Made by a program: the position numbers and the translations under genes | The notes under the pieces: model-generated | The model's database searches: none | What the model was told of the DNA's origin: nothing | The model's input: the letters and a program-made list of their open reading frames with translations, nothing else | Source: Bimastos eiseni | Taxonomy: Eukaryota; Annelida; Clitellata; Crassiclitellata; Lumbricidae | DNA: 64,000 bases | Direction: 5' to 3' | Assembly: GCA_959347315.1 (NCBI GenBank) | Contig: OY365815.1 | Location: forward strand, 14,212,459 to 14,276,458 | Shown: one piece after another, positions 1-10,977 of the stretch | Position numbering within the stretch: position 1 is the stretch's first letter | Layout: every line of letters begins with the position of its first letter

Positions 1-1839
1 ATTTGAATGCATGCTACGCAAAAATACACGGTATAATCAACGAGATAATTTAAATATACTAAAATACTCGATATTAACTAGGGAGCGATAGCGCATAATT
101 TTTTGGATGGACTAGGGGGTAGACATATATCACATTATATATTATTATATCAGACATCTGCGCCAAAACGTCCTGCGCCAGACGGCTGCGTAAAAACGGC
201 CGTGCCAAAAACGCCCTGCTTTGCTTCTTGGCCTTTTTGCTATTTCATTTATTAACTGACTCACTTACTGACACATTGAATGATTGATTCACCCACTGGA
301 TGAGTCATGGGCCTATTTATTCCGTCATTGTCTTCCACCTCGGCATTCTATCAGTCATAAAATCAGTCAATCACTCGCTCACCCACCCTACACTCACTCG
401 TTCTTTCACTCAATCACTCAATGATCCAGCTACACTCAATCACTCAATGATCTAGCTACTCGATTCCTAACGCTCGTTCTCTCAATCAATCACTTCACGA
501 GTCTCACAATCGCTCACGCCATTGCTCGTTCATTCGTCCAGATTCACAAAATACCTCAAATAAAACAACGCAATATCAGGTGGCGCGGACAACATTCTTT
601 CAAGGCTCCCGAAAGCGGCCAAACCAAATTGCCTACTTGTTTGATTCGATTTATATAGTGGCTTTCAAACAAGCAGCAGATGATACGGGGCTATGCGCTC
701 TGGCGCCAATATCGCCTCTCGCTTACGAACGAATTATCGACACTAGAGTTATTCCCGTAGAATCCCACTGGCGCCTCCAGCGGTCGGTCCAGGACAATGC
801 CGCGCCCGGATATTAGCTCTTCGTTGGCCTCCGTTACGCCCTGCGCGCCTAAGCCCGGTATTTTGTCCGCGTCTGTTAATTACCGCCATCTTTTGTTAGC
901 GGAACAAACCGTACAGTTTCAGACCGGTCGTCTGGCAGGCAGACAGCTAAACCGTAAGATGCTAATAAGTTTATGCTTGGTGAACAAGACACGGTGTTAA
1001 GCTTCCGGGACATCATTGGTGAGATGCTATGAGATTTGCGGAACACGCACTGGGCTGATTTTACTGGGTTAGTGAAAATAGATATGAGGAAACCGATTGA
1101 TGAGTATAGTGGAGTACAACACACGACTCAGTAATCTGCATACATCGCACACTCTTCTTAGCCACATGAATGTCACCGGATATCCTTTCATTGCCTTACA
1201 CCACAGTCGCCGGCCACACCCAACTAATCTGAAGAGATTGAACTTGCCCTACTTGCCCTATAATAACTTAATCTAAGTTACCTTCCCATAACATACACAT
1301 TATCCGCTCTAAATTAGTTATACGTGATGGCACCATTTCCAAATGTTAATTGCACAGAAGACAATATTTTGCGATCTGAAGCCATTGTACTCGTTTCTGA
1401 CGCCTCCTACTACTTTCTCTCCTCTTCGTTCTCCCTTCGTCGTCGTTTCCTTTCCGTCCTCACCCTGCTCATCCCTCACTGGACCCTCAGTGGTTAAATT
1501 TCTTATCCATATTCCGGAGGTATCGGATATCCACATATTTATAAATCAAAATCTTAAGTCCAAGTCAGGCTAAGTTGCGATCTGTTGCAGATATAATCGC
1601 TGTTTGCTATTCTGAAAAGCATAAAATGTATTAAACAATGTGCGTATGGCTGAATTTGGAAAGAAAGCACGTATTTAGGAACATTTAGTTGGTGGATCTC
1701 ATCTATTGGGTCATTTGGGTGGCGGATCTCATGGTTGGGTTGAGGTGGTAAATCTCAAATCCGAGATTCCGGATCTCAGATCCGGCGAGATCTGGCTGAA
1801 TTTAACCACTGTCATCCTTCCCTTCCTCATTCATCCATT
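1..1839. other. Intergenic, no gene recognised
   Basis: No open reading frame here resembles a known protein, and short open stretches such as 580-816 have no recognisable domain. Seen: a degenerate TGCGCC/AAACG-rich patch at 150-225; a degenerate TCAC/ATCA-rich tract at 250-540 containing a 26-bp direct duplication (407-432 and 433-458); and a cluster of GGATCTCA/CAGATCC half-palindromes at 1690-1800. The 580-1000 part is higher in complexity and GC than its surroundings. Confidence 0.5.
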
Positions 1840-2300
1840 ATAAAACTCTTGTAACCCATTCCTTTTTCGATTACTTACGTTTCCTTCAACCATTCTTCTC
1901 CGCTTTTCCCTCCGCTCATTCCTCGTCTCCCACTCCACTCCTCTTTGTCCTCCACTCTTGTTCTTCTCAAACGTCTTTCCTACTCTTATCCTTCTGCCAT
2001 TCCTCTCGCTGTTGTTATCCTATTCTCTTCCTTCTCCCACTCCACTCCTCTTTTCCCTTGCCATATTTTTTCAACCACTCCTCTCCTCTTATTCCAGCAG
2101 TTCTTTTCCTTGTTCAGCTCCAATCCACGTTTCCCTGCCCTCATTTTCCTTATCCTGCTACAGTCCACTTTTCCATCTCCTCTTTTCCTTATCCCACTTC
2201 CCTCCTCTTTTTCCTTGCATTCTTCCCCTTCACCCACTCCAATCCTCGTTTCTCTTCCCATCCTCTCCTTTAACCATTCCTCCTCTTCCTCCTCCTCGTT
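1840..2300. repeat. Polypyrimidine (CT-rich) tract
   Basis: The + strand is almost continuously pyrimidine, made of CTCCTCTTTTCCTT-like blocks with weak periodicity (TTTCCCTTGCC, TTATCC, CCACTCC). Long leucine/serine/proline open frames on the + strand are composition artefacts. The strand bias flips to polypurine just downstream, from about 2500. Confidence 0.75.
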
Positions 2301-2499
2301 GTGAGCGTCGTCATCGTGCCGTGCGACCCCCACGAGGTGCGATCGTCCCAGTGGCCAGTGCGTCGGTGGTGCCCGGGATTTCGTGTTGGTTGGCGGGTCT
2401 TTGTGTCGTTCTTCGGTTATTGGCGTCGACGGAATTCTCTTTCGACGCTAAATTAACTCCTGCTCTGCTAATTGATCGATGGTCTTCGTAGACGCCGTC

Positions 2500-2698
2500 C
2501 ACACGATGGCACTGAGATGGGACCCACGATGCGACGAACGGACGGGACGCACGGACGGACGGAGAGGGAGAAAGGGAGAGAGGGACGGACGAAGGACAGA
2601 GTGAGGCAGGAAGAAGAGGGAGAGAAGGACAGCAAGAGACGGAGAACATCGCGGAGAGACTCTTAGACATATATAACGAAAGAGAGAGAGAGACAGAG

Positions 2699-2729
<31 letters not shown>

Positions 2730-2765
2730 GAGAGACAGAGAAAGACAGAGAGAGAGCGAGTACAT
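2500..2765. repeat. Polypurine tract ending in (GA)n
   Basis: GGACGGA/GGGAGA-rich purine sequence leads into an interrupted GA dinucleotide run at about 2670-2758, with AAAG and CAGA interruptions. It directly abuts the GTGA array. Purines dominate the + strand from here to about 5160. Confidence 0.75.
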
Positions 2766-3438
2766 GTGAGTGAGTGAGTGAGTGAGTGAGTGAGTGAGTG
2801 AGTGAGTGAGTGAGTGAGTGAGTGAGTGAGTGAGTGAGTGAGTGAGTGAGTGAGTGAGTGAGTGAGTGAGTGAGTGAGTGAGTGAGTGAGTGAGTGAGTG
2901 AGTGAGTGAGTGAGTGAGTGAGTGAGTGAGTGAGTGAGTGAGTGAGTGAGTGAGTGAGTGAGTGAGTGAGTGAGTGAGTGAGTGAGTGAGTGAGTGAGTG
3001 AGTGAGTGAGTGAGTGAGTGAGTGAGTGAGTGAGTGAGTGAGTGAGTGAGTGAGTGAGTGAGTGAGTGAGTGAGTGAGTGAGTGAGTGAGTGAGTGAGTG
3101 AGTGAGTGAGTGAGTGAGTGAGTGAGTGAGTGAGTGAGTGAGTGAGTGAGTGAGTGAGTGAGTGAGTGAGTGAGTGAGTGAGTGAGTGAGTGAGTGAGTG
3201 AGTGAGTGAGTGAGTGAGTGAGTGAGTGAGTGAGTGAGTGAGTGAGTGAGTGAGTGAGTGAGTGAGTGAGTGAGTGAGTGAGTGAGTGAGTGAGTGAGTG
3301 AGTGAGTGAGTGAGTGAGTGAGTGAGTGAGTGAGTGAGTGAGTGAGTGAGTGAGTGAGTGAGTGAGTGAGTGAGTGAGTGAGTGAGTGAGTGAGTGAGTG
3401 AGTGAGTGAGTGAGTGAGTGAGTGAGTGAGTGAGTGAG
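2766..3438. repeat. (GTGA)n tetranucleotide array
   Basis: An uninterrupted GTGA/AGTG tetranucleotide runs for about 673 bp, roughly 168 copies, with no substitution noticed by eye. The very high uniformity suggests recent expansion or a collapsed or idealised assembly. On the minus strand it reads as an open Thr-His-Ser-Leu repeat, which is an artefact of the repeat. It fuses without a spacer to the GAGCW array. Confidence 0.97.
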
Positions 3439-4744
3439 CTCAGCAGAGCTGAGCAGAGCTGAGCAGAGCAGAGCAGAGCAGAGCAGAGCAGAGCAGAGCA
3501 GAGCAGAGCAGAGCAGAGCAGAGCAGAGCAGAGCAGAGCAGAGCAGAGCAGAGCTGAGCTGAGCAGAGCTGAGCAGAGCTGAGCAGAGCTGAGCAGAGCT
3601 GAGCAGAGCTGAGCAGAGCTGAGCAGAGCTGAGCAGAGCAGAGCAGAGCAGAGCAGAGCAGAGCAGAGCAGAGCAGAGCAGAGCAGAGCAGAGCAGAGCA
3701 GAGCAAAGCAGAGCAGAGCTGAGCAGAGCTGAGCAGAGCTGAGCTGAGCTGAGCAGAGCTGAGCAGAGCAGAGCAGAGCTGAGCTGAGCTGAGCTGAGCT
3801 GAGCTGAGCTGAGCTGAGCTGAGCTGAGCTGAGCTGAGCTGAGCTGAGCTGAGCTGAGCTGAGCTGAGCTGAGCTGAGCTGAGCTGAGCTGAGCTGAGCT
3901 GAGCTGAGCTGAGCTGAGCTGAGCTGAGCTGAGCTGAGCTGAGCTGAGCTGAGCTGAGCTGAGCTGAGCTGAGCAGAGCTGAGCTGAGCAGAGCTGAGCA
4001 GAGCTGAGCAGAGCTGAGCAGAGCTGAGCAGAGCTGAGCAGAGCTGAGCAGAGCTGAGCAGAGCTGAGCAGAGCTGAGCAGAGCTGAGCTGAGCAGAGCT
4101 GAGCTGAGCTGAGCTGAGCTGAGCTGAGCTGAGCTGAGCTGAGCTGAGCTGAGCTGAGCAGAGCAGAGCAGAGCAGAGCAGAGCAGAGCAGGGCAGAGCA
4201 GGGCAGAGCAGAGCAGAGCAGAGCAGAGCAGAGCAGAGCAGAGCAGAGCTGAGCAGAGCTGAGCAGAGCTGAGCTGAGCTGAGCTGAGCAGAGCTGAGCA
4301 GAGCTGAGCTGAGCTGAGCTGAGCTGAGCTGAGCTGAGCTGAGCTGAGCTGAGCTGAGCTGAGCTGAGCTGAGCTGAGCTGAGCTGAGCTGAGCTGAGCT
4401 GAGCTGAGCTGAGCTGAGCTGAGCTGAGCTGAGCTGAGCTGAGCTGAGCTGAGCTGAGCTGAGCTGAGCTGAGCTGAGCTGAGCTGAGCTGAGCTGAGCT
4501 GAGCTGAGCTGAGCTGAGCTGAGCTGAGCTGAGCTGAGCTGAGCTGAGCTGAGCTGAGCTGAGCTGAGCTGAGCTGAGCTGAGCTGAGCTGAGCTGAGCT
4601 GAGCTGAGCTGAGCTGAGCTGAGCTGAGCTGAGCTGAGCTGAGCTGAGCTGAGCTGAGCTGAGCTGAGCTGAGCTGAGCTGAGCTGAGCTGAGCTGAGCT
4701 GAGCTGAGCTGAGCTGAGCTGAGCTGAGCTGAGCTGAGCTGAGC
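3436..4744. repeat. (GAGCA/GAGCT)n pentanucleotide array
   Basis: About 1.3 kb of 5-bp units of the form GAGC(A/T), roughly 260 copies. The two unit types form higher-order blocks: pure GAGCA runs (for example 3456-3550, 3640-3700), pure GAGCT runs (3780-3970, 4310-4744) and alternating decamers GAGCAGAGCT (3560-3640, 3980-4080). A few units carry single changes, such as GGGCA near 4190-4203 and GAGCAAAGCA near 3705. The array is G-rich and purine-skewed on + and very dense in AGCT palindromes. All six frames give repeat-derived open frames on the minus strand (Ser-Ser-Ala-Gln-Leu); these are not evidence for a protein. Confidence 0.97.
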
Positions 4745-5160
4745 GAGTGAGGTATAGAGGGACAAAGGGAAGGAGTGATAGATAAAAGAAGAGTAAAGGT
4801 AACAGAAGAGCAGGATGGGGAGAAAGACGCAGAGTCAGGAAGTGACATAGAGAGGAGGAGAACAAAGAATGCGAAGAGACGTGTAGATTGATGCACTAGA
4901 CAGATATGCAGACAGACAGATCGAGTGGAAGAGAAAGAGGCAGACAGAGGAAGGGAGGATGGATTTGGAGATTTGAGGAGAGGAGGTTAAATGAGGCAGA
5001 TTTACATGCATAAATATCGGCCTCGGTCCGCGGAAGACTTAATCAGTGTCTCGAGGAGGAAGAGACAGACTAAAGGAAACACGAACACAGAGATGGACGC
5101 AGAAGCAAAGACCGACTCATACACATATCCGGACACACACACAGAGTGATAGATCAGGAT
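4745..5160. repeat. Purine-rich flank of the GAGCW array
   Basis: GGA/GACAGA/AGGAG-rich unique sequence continues the + strand purine bias beyond the array and fades near 5160. No gene was seen. It contains short ACAGACAGA clusters (4899-4960). Confidence 0.5.
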
Positions 5161-5378
5161 GAAGAAGTGGATGGTGATTAAGAGGGCTCGATTGGGTTAT
5201 TTGCATGCGAGTGTTGCTGGTTGGACGAAGGAAGGAGTGGCCAGTGTTGTCCGTTGCAACAGCGTTCACATGGACCTCGATTGCTATCTTATAGGGCAAG
5301 TCTTTATTCATTCATTCATTCCTTTAGCCATATATATTACATCACCACGTGTCTAACGATAGGTAATTGCTGGGTGAA

Positions 5379-5868
5379 GCATAAAGTCTTCCTTTGAAAA
5401 CATTTTAGTTATATTGCACTGAATTCCTATGTCAGTTACAAGGTAATCACCAGGCAAAATACAAAGCACAATAAACGTCGATTTATTTTGGCTAAGTGTG
5501 CGACTGTTCACGCAATAGCATATTTATATCGCGCCACTAAAAGAGAGCCTCATAATAGCCGCTCTCAACCCAACACAGTGATACCACGAACAAACAGAAT
5601 AGTCTTCACCCTTTTGCGGAATAATGAGACCGAGACTAAGGTGCTTATGTCGTAGGTTGTTAGGCAGTCGGTTCCAACGGGGTAGGCCTGTCACTACACG
5701 GAAGGGATATGAAGCCGATGAAAACCTGGTCATTCTGTGTGTGACTACATCCGGGACTTTTGAAAGATAAATCGGCATTCGAGCTTGTTTTTGCTAACCA
5801 CGTAAAACGACTTAATATATATCGGACTTGCAATATAACTAAAATGTTTTCAAAGGAAGACTTTATGC
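5379..5868. mobile_element. Inverted-repeat element (40-bp TIR-like arms)
   Basis: Positions 5379-5418 are the reverse complement of 5829-5868 over 40 bp with no mismatch seen. They enclose 410 bp, so the whole element is about 490 bp, the size of a MITE or foldback element. The interior minus strand holds a short stretch with the spacing of a LINE reverse-transcriptase C-terminus (VVTGLPRWNRLPNNLR, about 5620-5700), so part of the interior may be older retroelement sequence. I found no clear target duplication. Family is unknown. Confidence 0.6.
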
Positions 5869-6134
5869 CTGGAGTATACAATAAAATGAATAAATTTTAG
5901 ATGAAATTTTCAGCGATTATACATTCAAAGTTATCCTGCCGAGTACCCGCATGTCACTTTACTCATTACATAGCCGAATACAGACATCGCCCGCAACGTA
6001 CCGTTAGAGACGATCACTGATTGGCTGACGCGTTGCAATTTCATGTATCAGTCCCAGAATAGGCTGACCACGGCACAACTTCTCTATTGGACCGTGAAAG
6101 TCCGGACCTGTGGAACAACCAAATCACCCAAAGA

Positions 6135-6224
6135 TGGCTCTCTCTGTCTCTCTCTTTTTCTGTCTGTCTGTCTCTGTCTCTGTATCTCTTTCTCTGTCCT
6201 GTCTGTCTGTCTGTCTGTCTGTCT

Positions 6225-6304
<80 letters not shown>
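6135..6304. repeat. (CTGT)n/(CT)n/(CA)n compound microsatellite
   Basis: Interrupted CTGT and CTCT runs merge into an uninterrupted CT run (about 6226-6288), then a CA run to 6304. Low complexity on both strands accounts for every open frame here. Confidence 0.9.
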
Positions 6305-6485
6305 AGCAGAGCTGATAAGTCTGAGACCGGGAAAGGAAGACATCGAAACGCAGATCGCTCTGAGATCAAATATTACGCAGTCTGTCGGACAATTATTACT
6401 CAAAATATCATGACCCAGTGCAATCATCCACGTGCAACATGTGCAGTTTCTACCAAGGCCAAGGTCAAGTTAGATCCCACGGAAT

Positions 6486-7178
6486 TAGATCAGATTAAAT
6501 TAGTTGGATGTTAATGAGATCAGATTAGATTACTTGGATGTTAATGATATCAAATTAGATTACTTGGATGTTAATGAGATTAGATTAGATTACTTGGATG
6601 TTAATGAGATAGATTAGATTACTTGGATGTTGAGGAGATTAGATTAGATTACTTGGATGTTAATGAGATCAGATTAGATTACTTGGATGTTAATGAGATT
6701 AGATTAGATTACTTGTATGTTAATGAGATCAGATTAGATTACTTGAATGTTAATGAGATTAGATTAGACTACTTGTATGTTAATGAGATCAGATTAGATT
6801 ACTTGGATGTTAATGAGATTAGATTAGATTTCTTGGATGTTAATGAGATCAGATTAGATTACTTGGATGTTAATGAGATCAGATTAGATTACTTGGATGT
6901 TAATGAGATTAGATTATATTAATTGGATATTAATGAGATTAGATTACTTGGATATTGATGAGATTAGATTATATTAATTGGATATTAATGAGATTAGATT
7001 ACTTGGATGTTAATGAGATTAGATTAGATTACTTGGATGTTAATGAGATTAGATTAGATTTCTTGGATGTTAATGAGATCAGATTAGATTACTTGGATGT
7101 TAATGAGATTAGATTATATTAATTTGATGCTAATGAGATCAGATTAGGTTAATTAGATGTTAATGAGATCAGATTATA
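6486..7178. repeat. 30-bp minisatellite
   Basis: About 23 tandem copies of a 30-bp unit built on TTGGATGTTAATGAG followed by AT(C/T)AGATTAGATTAC. Units alternate between GAGATC and GAGATT variants, and a few are shortened by 5-10 bp near 6910-6990. Because 30 is a multiple of 3, one frame (6623-6922) stays open and encodes ten copies of a 10-residue unit (DVNEIRLDYL). No start context, splice signal or flanking coding sequence supports a real protein. Confidence 0.93.
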
Positions 7179-7179
7179 T

Positions 7180-8212
7180 TCTCTCATCATGTATAGGACG
7201 GTTGATAAGAGACTCTGTGAGAACGATCGGAGTTTGTGGACATAGACAAACCAGGACAAGACCTAAATTTTTTCCCTGTATCTTTTGGCACTGTTAATAG
7301 CTAATGGTAATAGTTATATATGCCATAATAAGTTATGGAGCTCTATTAAAAAAAACAATCAGCAGTCAAGAGTCGTGTGACTCACAATCACTAGCACAAG
7401 GTCAAGGATTATGTTACTTTTGGCTTATTAACTTCATTTAAGATAACAGCGTGAAACTACTTGTCAGTTCTACGGCTGTGACGATTATGCGCTTGCACAC
7501 GTTACGTCGCGCGCGCATCAAACCACGCTGTGGCGCACAAACCATGTTTTACATTTTGGGGATATTTTTGGCTTTGTACTGAAAATTAAAAGTCGGCACC
7601 TATGTTCTTGGAAGCAGTGTTTAGACATGTTTAGATAAATGACCTCATTTCGATGGTCGTGAATCAGCCGCCATTCAAGCGGTCAGTCAGTGTAGGCTAG
7701 CTGTTCGCCGAGATTTCAACCTTGAGCGCCTATATACAGAGGCTGCCCTTCGCTGCCCAAGCTATCTTAGAGGGGGCTTCGTATTCCGGATCCGTATGGA
7801 AATCGACTCCCGATGGCCGGACGTTTCCCGCGTAGAACGTAATATCGCCTGGTTTTTCTCGGTCCTGCTATTCAAGACTGAGGTCTTGTTCCTGGTTCGT
7901 TCTCATCCTAGGCCCCATTCAGTTGCCCCACCCTGTCACCCCTCTCCCCTTCAGCGAGGCCTTGTCTCCCTTTGCTTATATGCCGGTTCACTTCCTGCAT
8001 CAGTATGCCCTCCATTCTCTCCCTTGCTTCGTCCTTTCCTCTCCTCCGTCGTTCGAGTCCTCAGAAACCGGAAATGAACGTCAGCGTTCGTTTGGCAGTC
8101 TGCCAGCAGGTGGCACCGTTGCCATGGTGATGTGACTGAGGCGTCCGTACAGTTCAAGAGCAAAGACTGGAACCTGAATTACGGCTCAGCTGCAGATCGT
8201 ACCTAATTATTG
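7180..8212. other. No gene seen; high-complexity island at 7770-8140
   Basis: 7180-7770 is unremarkable AT-rich sequence. 7770-8140 is richer in GC and CpG, with no repeats and no recognisable protein in any frame. Upstream of a developmental homeobox gene such an island is a candidate regulatory element, but no specific site supports this. Confidence 0.3.
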
Positions 8213-8475
8213 TCTTCATAGGTTCAGATGGTACAAATTTATGGTCTTCAGTTGGTACATATTTATGGTATTCAGATGGTAGATATTTATGGTCTTCAGA
8301 TGGTACATATTTATGGTTTTATGGTCTTCACGCGGTACATTTGTGTAGTCTTCAGATGGCACAAATATTATGTGGTCTTTATATAGTACATATCATGGTC
8401 TTATGGTCTTAAGACGATACATATTTAGCGTCTTCAGGTGGTGTATATTCATAGTCTTTGGATGGTACATATTCA
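8213..8475. repeat. Degenerate 24-bp minisatellite
   Basis: About eleven diverged copies of a 24-bp unit of the form GTCTTCAGATGG followed by TACATATTTATG, with occasional 8-bp duplications of TTATGGTC. The divergence suggests an old array. Confidence 0.85.
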
Positions 8476-8999
8476 TGCTTCTTGGCTGGATCATTGGGGG
8501 GAAGTCCTTGGGGCAAAACAAAAGCTTGACTTAAATGAGACGTGGTCCTAACCAGAGGGGAAGAGTTTCCTTATCCTAAAGTAATTGTATGCGCTGCAGT
8601 CCTTTTAAGACCTGAAACTTGAAAATTCCTTTCGGCGATAACCGGGGTGTCAGAGAAATGTCGCGTTTCGTTTAAATAACAAATGCCTTCGGTTAATCGT
8701 TTCTTATGGAGGCAGTCGACGAACAATTAGGTCATAAAAGGAAAAACCTTCCTGTGGAGATTTCATGTGCAGTAAATAATACCAAGCATAAGATTTGAAG
8801 TGGGGCGACTCCATTGATACGAGGGCAACCTGGTATTAAATTATTGGAACGAGTTACCATTCCTAAATTTATGACCATCATAATTATAAGACTACTGCAG
8901 TAGGATAAACAATTGTCTAGCTCATAGTTCGCTGTTGGCGCTGGTCATTACTTAACACTTCCAGCGAATGAGCTTCATCTCTGATGCTAGATCGGGCAG

Positions 9000-9060
9000 T
9001 GTTTGTATATATATGTGTGTGTGTGCGCGTGTGTGTCTGTCTCCGGTTTTTGTCCGTGTA
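9000..9060. repeat. (TA)n-(TG)n microsatellite
   Basis: A short TATATATA run, then TGTGTGTG with CG interruptions, then CTGTCT. Confidence 0.75.
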
Positions 9061-9254
9061 TCTGTCAAAATGACAAACTGACTGACTGACTAATTCACCC
9101 GGTCACCAACGTAGACAAACGGCTTTGTCCAACAGTTGAAATATTCATCGATCATCACAGCGCCCCTAACAGCAGGAAGCCAACAACCCATGTAGCAGTC
9201 TCTCTCAGCAGCCCCCAAACCATTTCAGTTCTTCCGACCCTTCTTCCGTCATAC

Positions 9255-9295
9255 TCCCTACGTCTATAGGCAATTTATATAGCGCCTGGTTTCTA
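9255..9295 (-). mobile_element. LINE/SINE 3' tail, L2-like (GGCGCTATATAAAT)
   Basis: The reverse complement reads CCAGGCGCTATATAAATTG, the signature end of L2/CR1-type non-LTR elements and the SINEs that share their tails. The same motif recurs at least ten times in the window. The body upstream is too decayed to classify. Confidence 0.5.
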
Positions 9296-9584
9296 GATTG
9301 AGCGTTTTCGACGGATAAATCTGCATCAGCATCCTTTCAGAATCGTTAAAAGTTGAATGAGGGACATTTGACGGATGACCACCAACGGGAGCATCAGACA
9401 GGGAGTCCCAGGTAAATGCGATCGGTCCCATGCGGCGGCGGTGGATCGTGGAGCCCTGCATCCTTGTCCATTTGACTGAGTGTGTGGCTGGCAGTCAGTC
9501 TCGATTACTCTCTGTCTTCCTGAATGTCTGTCTTCCTATGTATGCATGCCTGGATTTAATGTCAACTCGACCCGAATCTCCTTT

Positions 9585-9662
9585 GGTCTGTCTGTCTGTT
9601 TATTTGTTTTTCTGTCTGTCTGTCTGTCTGTCTGTCTGCCTGTCTGCACCACTGTCTGTTCT
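9585..9662. repeat. (CTGT)n microsatellite
   Basis: Interrupted CTGT/CTGC tetranucleotide tract, mainly 9590-9650, within a broader CT/TG-biased stretch from 9480 to 9725. Confidence 0.8.
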
Positions 9663-9831
9663 CGCTGTCTTTCTCTTCGTGCCTGTGATCTTCTGACTAA
9701 TCGTTTGTCTGTCTCCTTGTCTGAACTCGATATAATTATGTATTAGGACACTTTATCTAATGCCTTTCAGGTACATCACAGTGCATACGCCTATGCCATT
9801 GCCTGTGCCCAGGCTATCCGACTCCGGAGAT

Positions 9832-9910
9832 GGGTAACTAATCGATTAGGTGCTAATCGATTAACTAATCGAATCTACAAATAGCTAATGCTCATACTAA
9901 TCGATGAACA
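9832..9910. repeat. Cluster of TAATCGATTA palindromes
   Basis: Two perfect TAATCGATTA palindromes (9839-9848, 9854-9863) and two near-matches (about 9866 and 9898) lie in 70 bp. Self-complementary TAATCG runs like this occur in hAT-type transposon termini. They also match the TAAT-N2-ATTA geometry bound by paired-class homeodomain dimers. I cannot decide between the two. An AT run follows at about 9940-9980. Confidence 0.5.
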
Positions 9911-10212
9911 AATTCAGTAGCTATATAATTCTGATTATAATCAATTATATATATATATATATTTATAAATATATAAATATCTGCCCGACTATTAGCCAAT
10001 TGTTCAGTTCCTTGATACACTGTCTCACTCGTTGTCTGTTTCACTTCTTGACCACTTGTGTATCTCTGTTTCTCTTACTCCTTACCTCCCTCCTCATCTG
10101 CCCATAGATTTCTTTCTCTGACTAATGGAACTGCTATTTGGTCAACCAACAGTCCCGTGCTCCACATGTATTAGAATAAGACACACAACTACCCCATGAA
10201 CAGTTCATTTGG

Positions 10213-10440
10213 CATACAATACAATACAATACAATGCAATACAATACAATGCAATACAATACAATGCAATACAATACAATGCAATACCATGCAATGCAAT
10301 ACAATGCAATACAATACAATAAAATGCAATACGATACAATACAATGCAATACAATACAATGCAATACAATGAAATGAAATGGAGGGTAAAACAGTACAAT
10401 ACAATACAAAACAATACAATGCTATACTATGCAATACAAA
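10213..10440. repeat. (AATAC/AATGC)n pentanucleotide array
   Basis: A 5-bp repeat mixes ACAAT and GCAAT units, with increasing decay after 10370. Minus-strand open frames rich in Cys, Ile, Tyr and Leu are repeat artefacts. Like the GAGCW array, it is a two-variant pentanucleotide with interspersed variants. Confidence 0.92.
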
Positions 10441-10449
10441 AAATATCTG

Positions 10450-10765
10450 AGACGATACCAGAGTGTGATTTGCGCTTATCAGCATGCGCCCTGTTGCTGG
10501 TCTCCTCTGTCCACGGAAATTTGTAAGTCCCCTCCACTTCCACCATTTCCTGCACTGCTACAAGGCTTTGGCTGCAACAACATGGCGCTGGCTCCCTGTG
10601 TCCAATACTCCACCTCCTAATGTTACCATCTCTCTGTAACATTTGCTGATTTAGACTACCCTTCTGGACTGGATCGGGAGTCGGGACCGCCTCTGCTTAG
10701 GTATACCTTGAAATGGCGCTATATAAATTTCAATTGATTTCAATTTCATTGATTGACTACAGTGA
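10450..10765 (+). mobile_element. SINE/LINE relic with L2-like tail
   Basis: A non-coding body ends in AATGGCGCTATATAAATTTC (10711-10730), followed by ATTGATT-type short tandem repeats to 10755. The tail motif and the terminal microsatellite are typical of non-LTR element 3' ends. No intact coding region remains. Confidence 0.5.
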
Positions 10766-10977
10766 AAGTTGAAATCCGTTATCGAGGCAGTTACATCATT
10801 CTCCCGGTTGTCCTGTTGTTAAAACGTTGTTGCCACTGTGACTTATAGCGTTGTGTTGCATTAGTTTGGCCCCGACTATAGATCAAATTGGACTATAATA
10901 CGCTTATCGTCTTCACAAACTAACGTGTAATTGTCATTGTTATAAAATATAGACCCTTAACCCAATGCCTTAGAACT

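Noticed and set aside
2311..4896. Minus-strand 861-codon and 805-codon open frames (Ser-Ala-Gln-Leu and Thr-His-Ser-Leu repeats)
   Set aside because: They are translations of the GTGA and GAGCW arrays; the repeat lacks stop codons in several frames. No non-repetitive conserved protein flanks them.
6486..7178. Possible CRISPR-like array (about 30-bp repeats)
   Set aside because: Units are directly tandem with no variable spacers, in a eukaryotic genome; it is a minisatellite.
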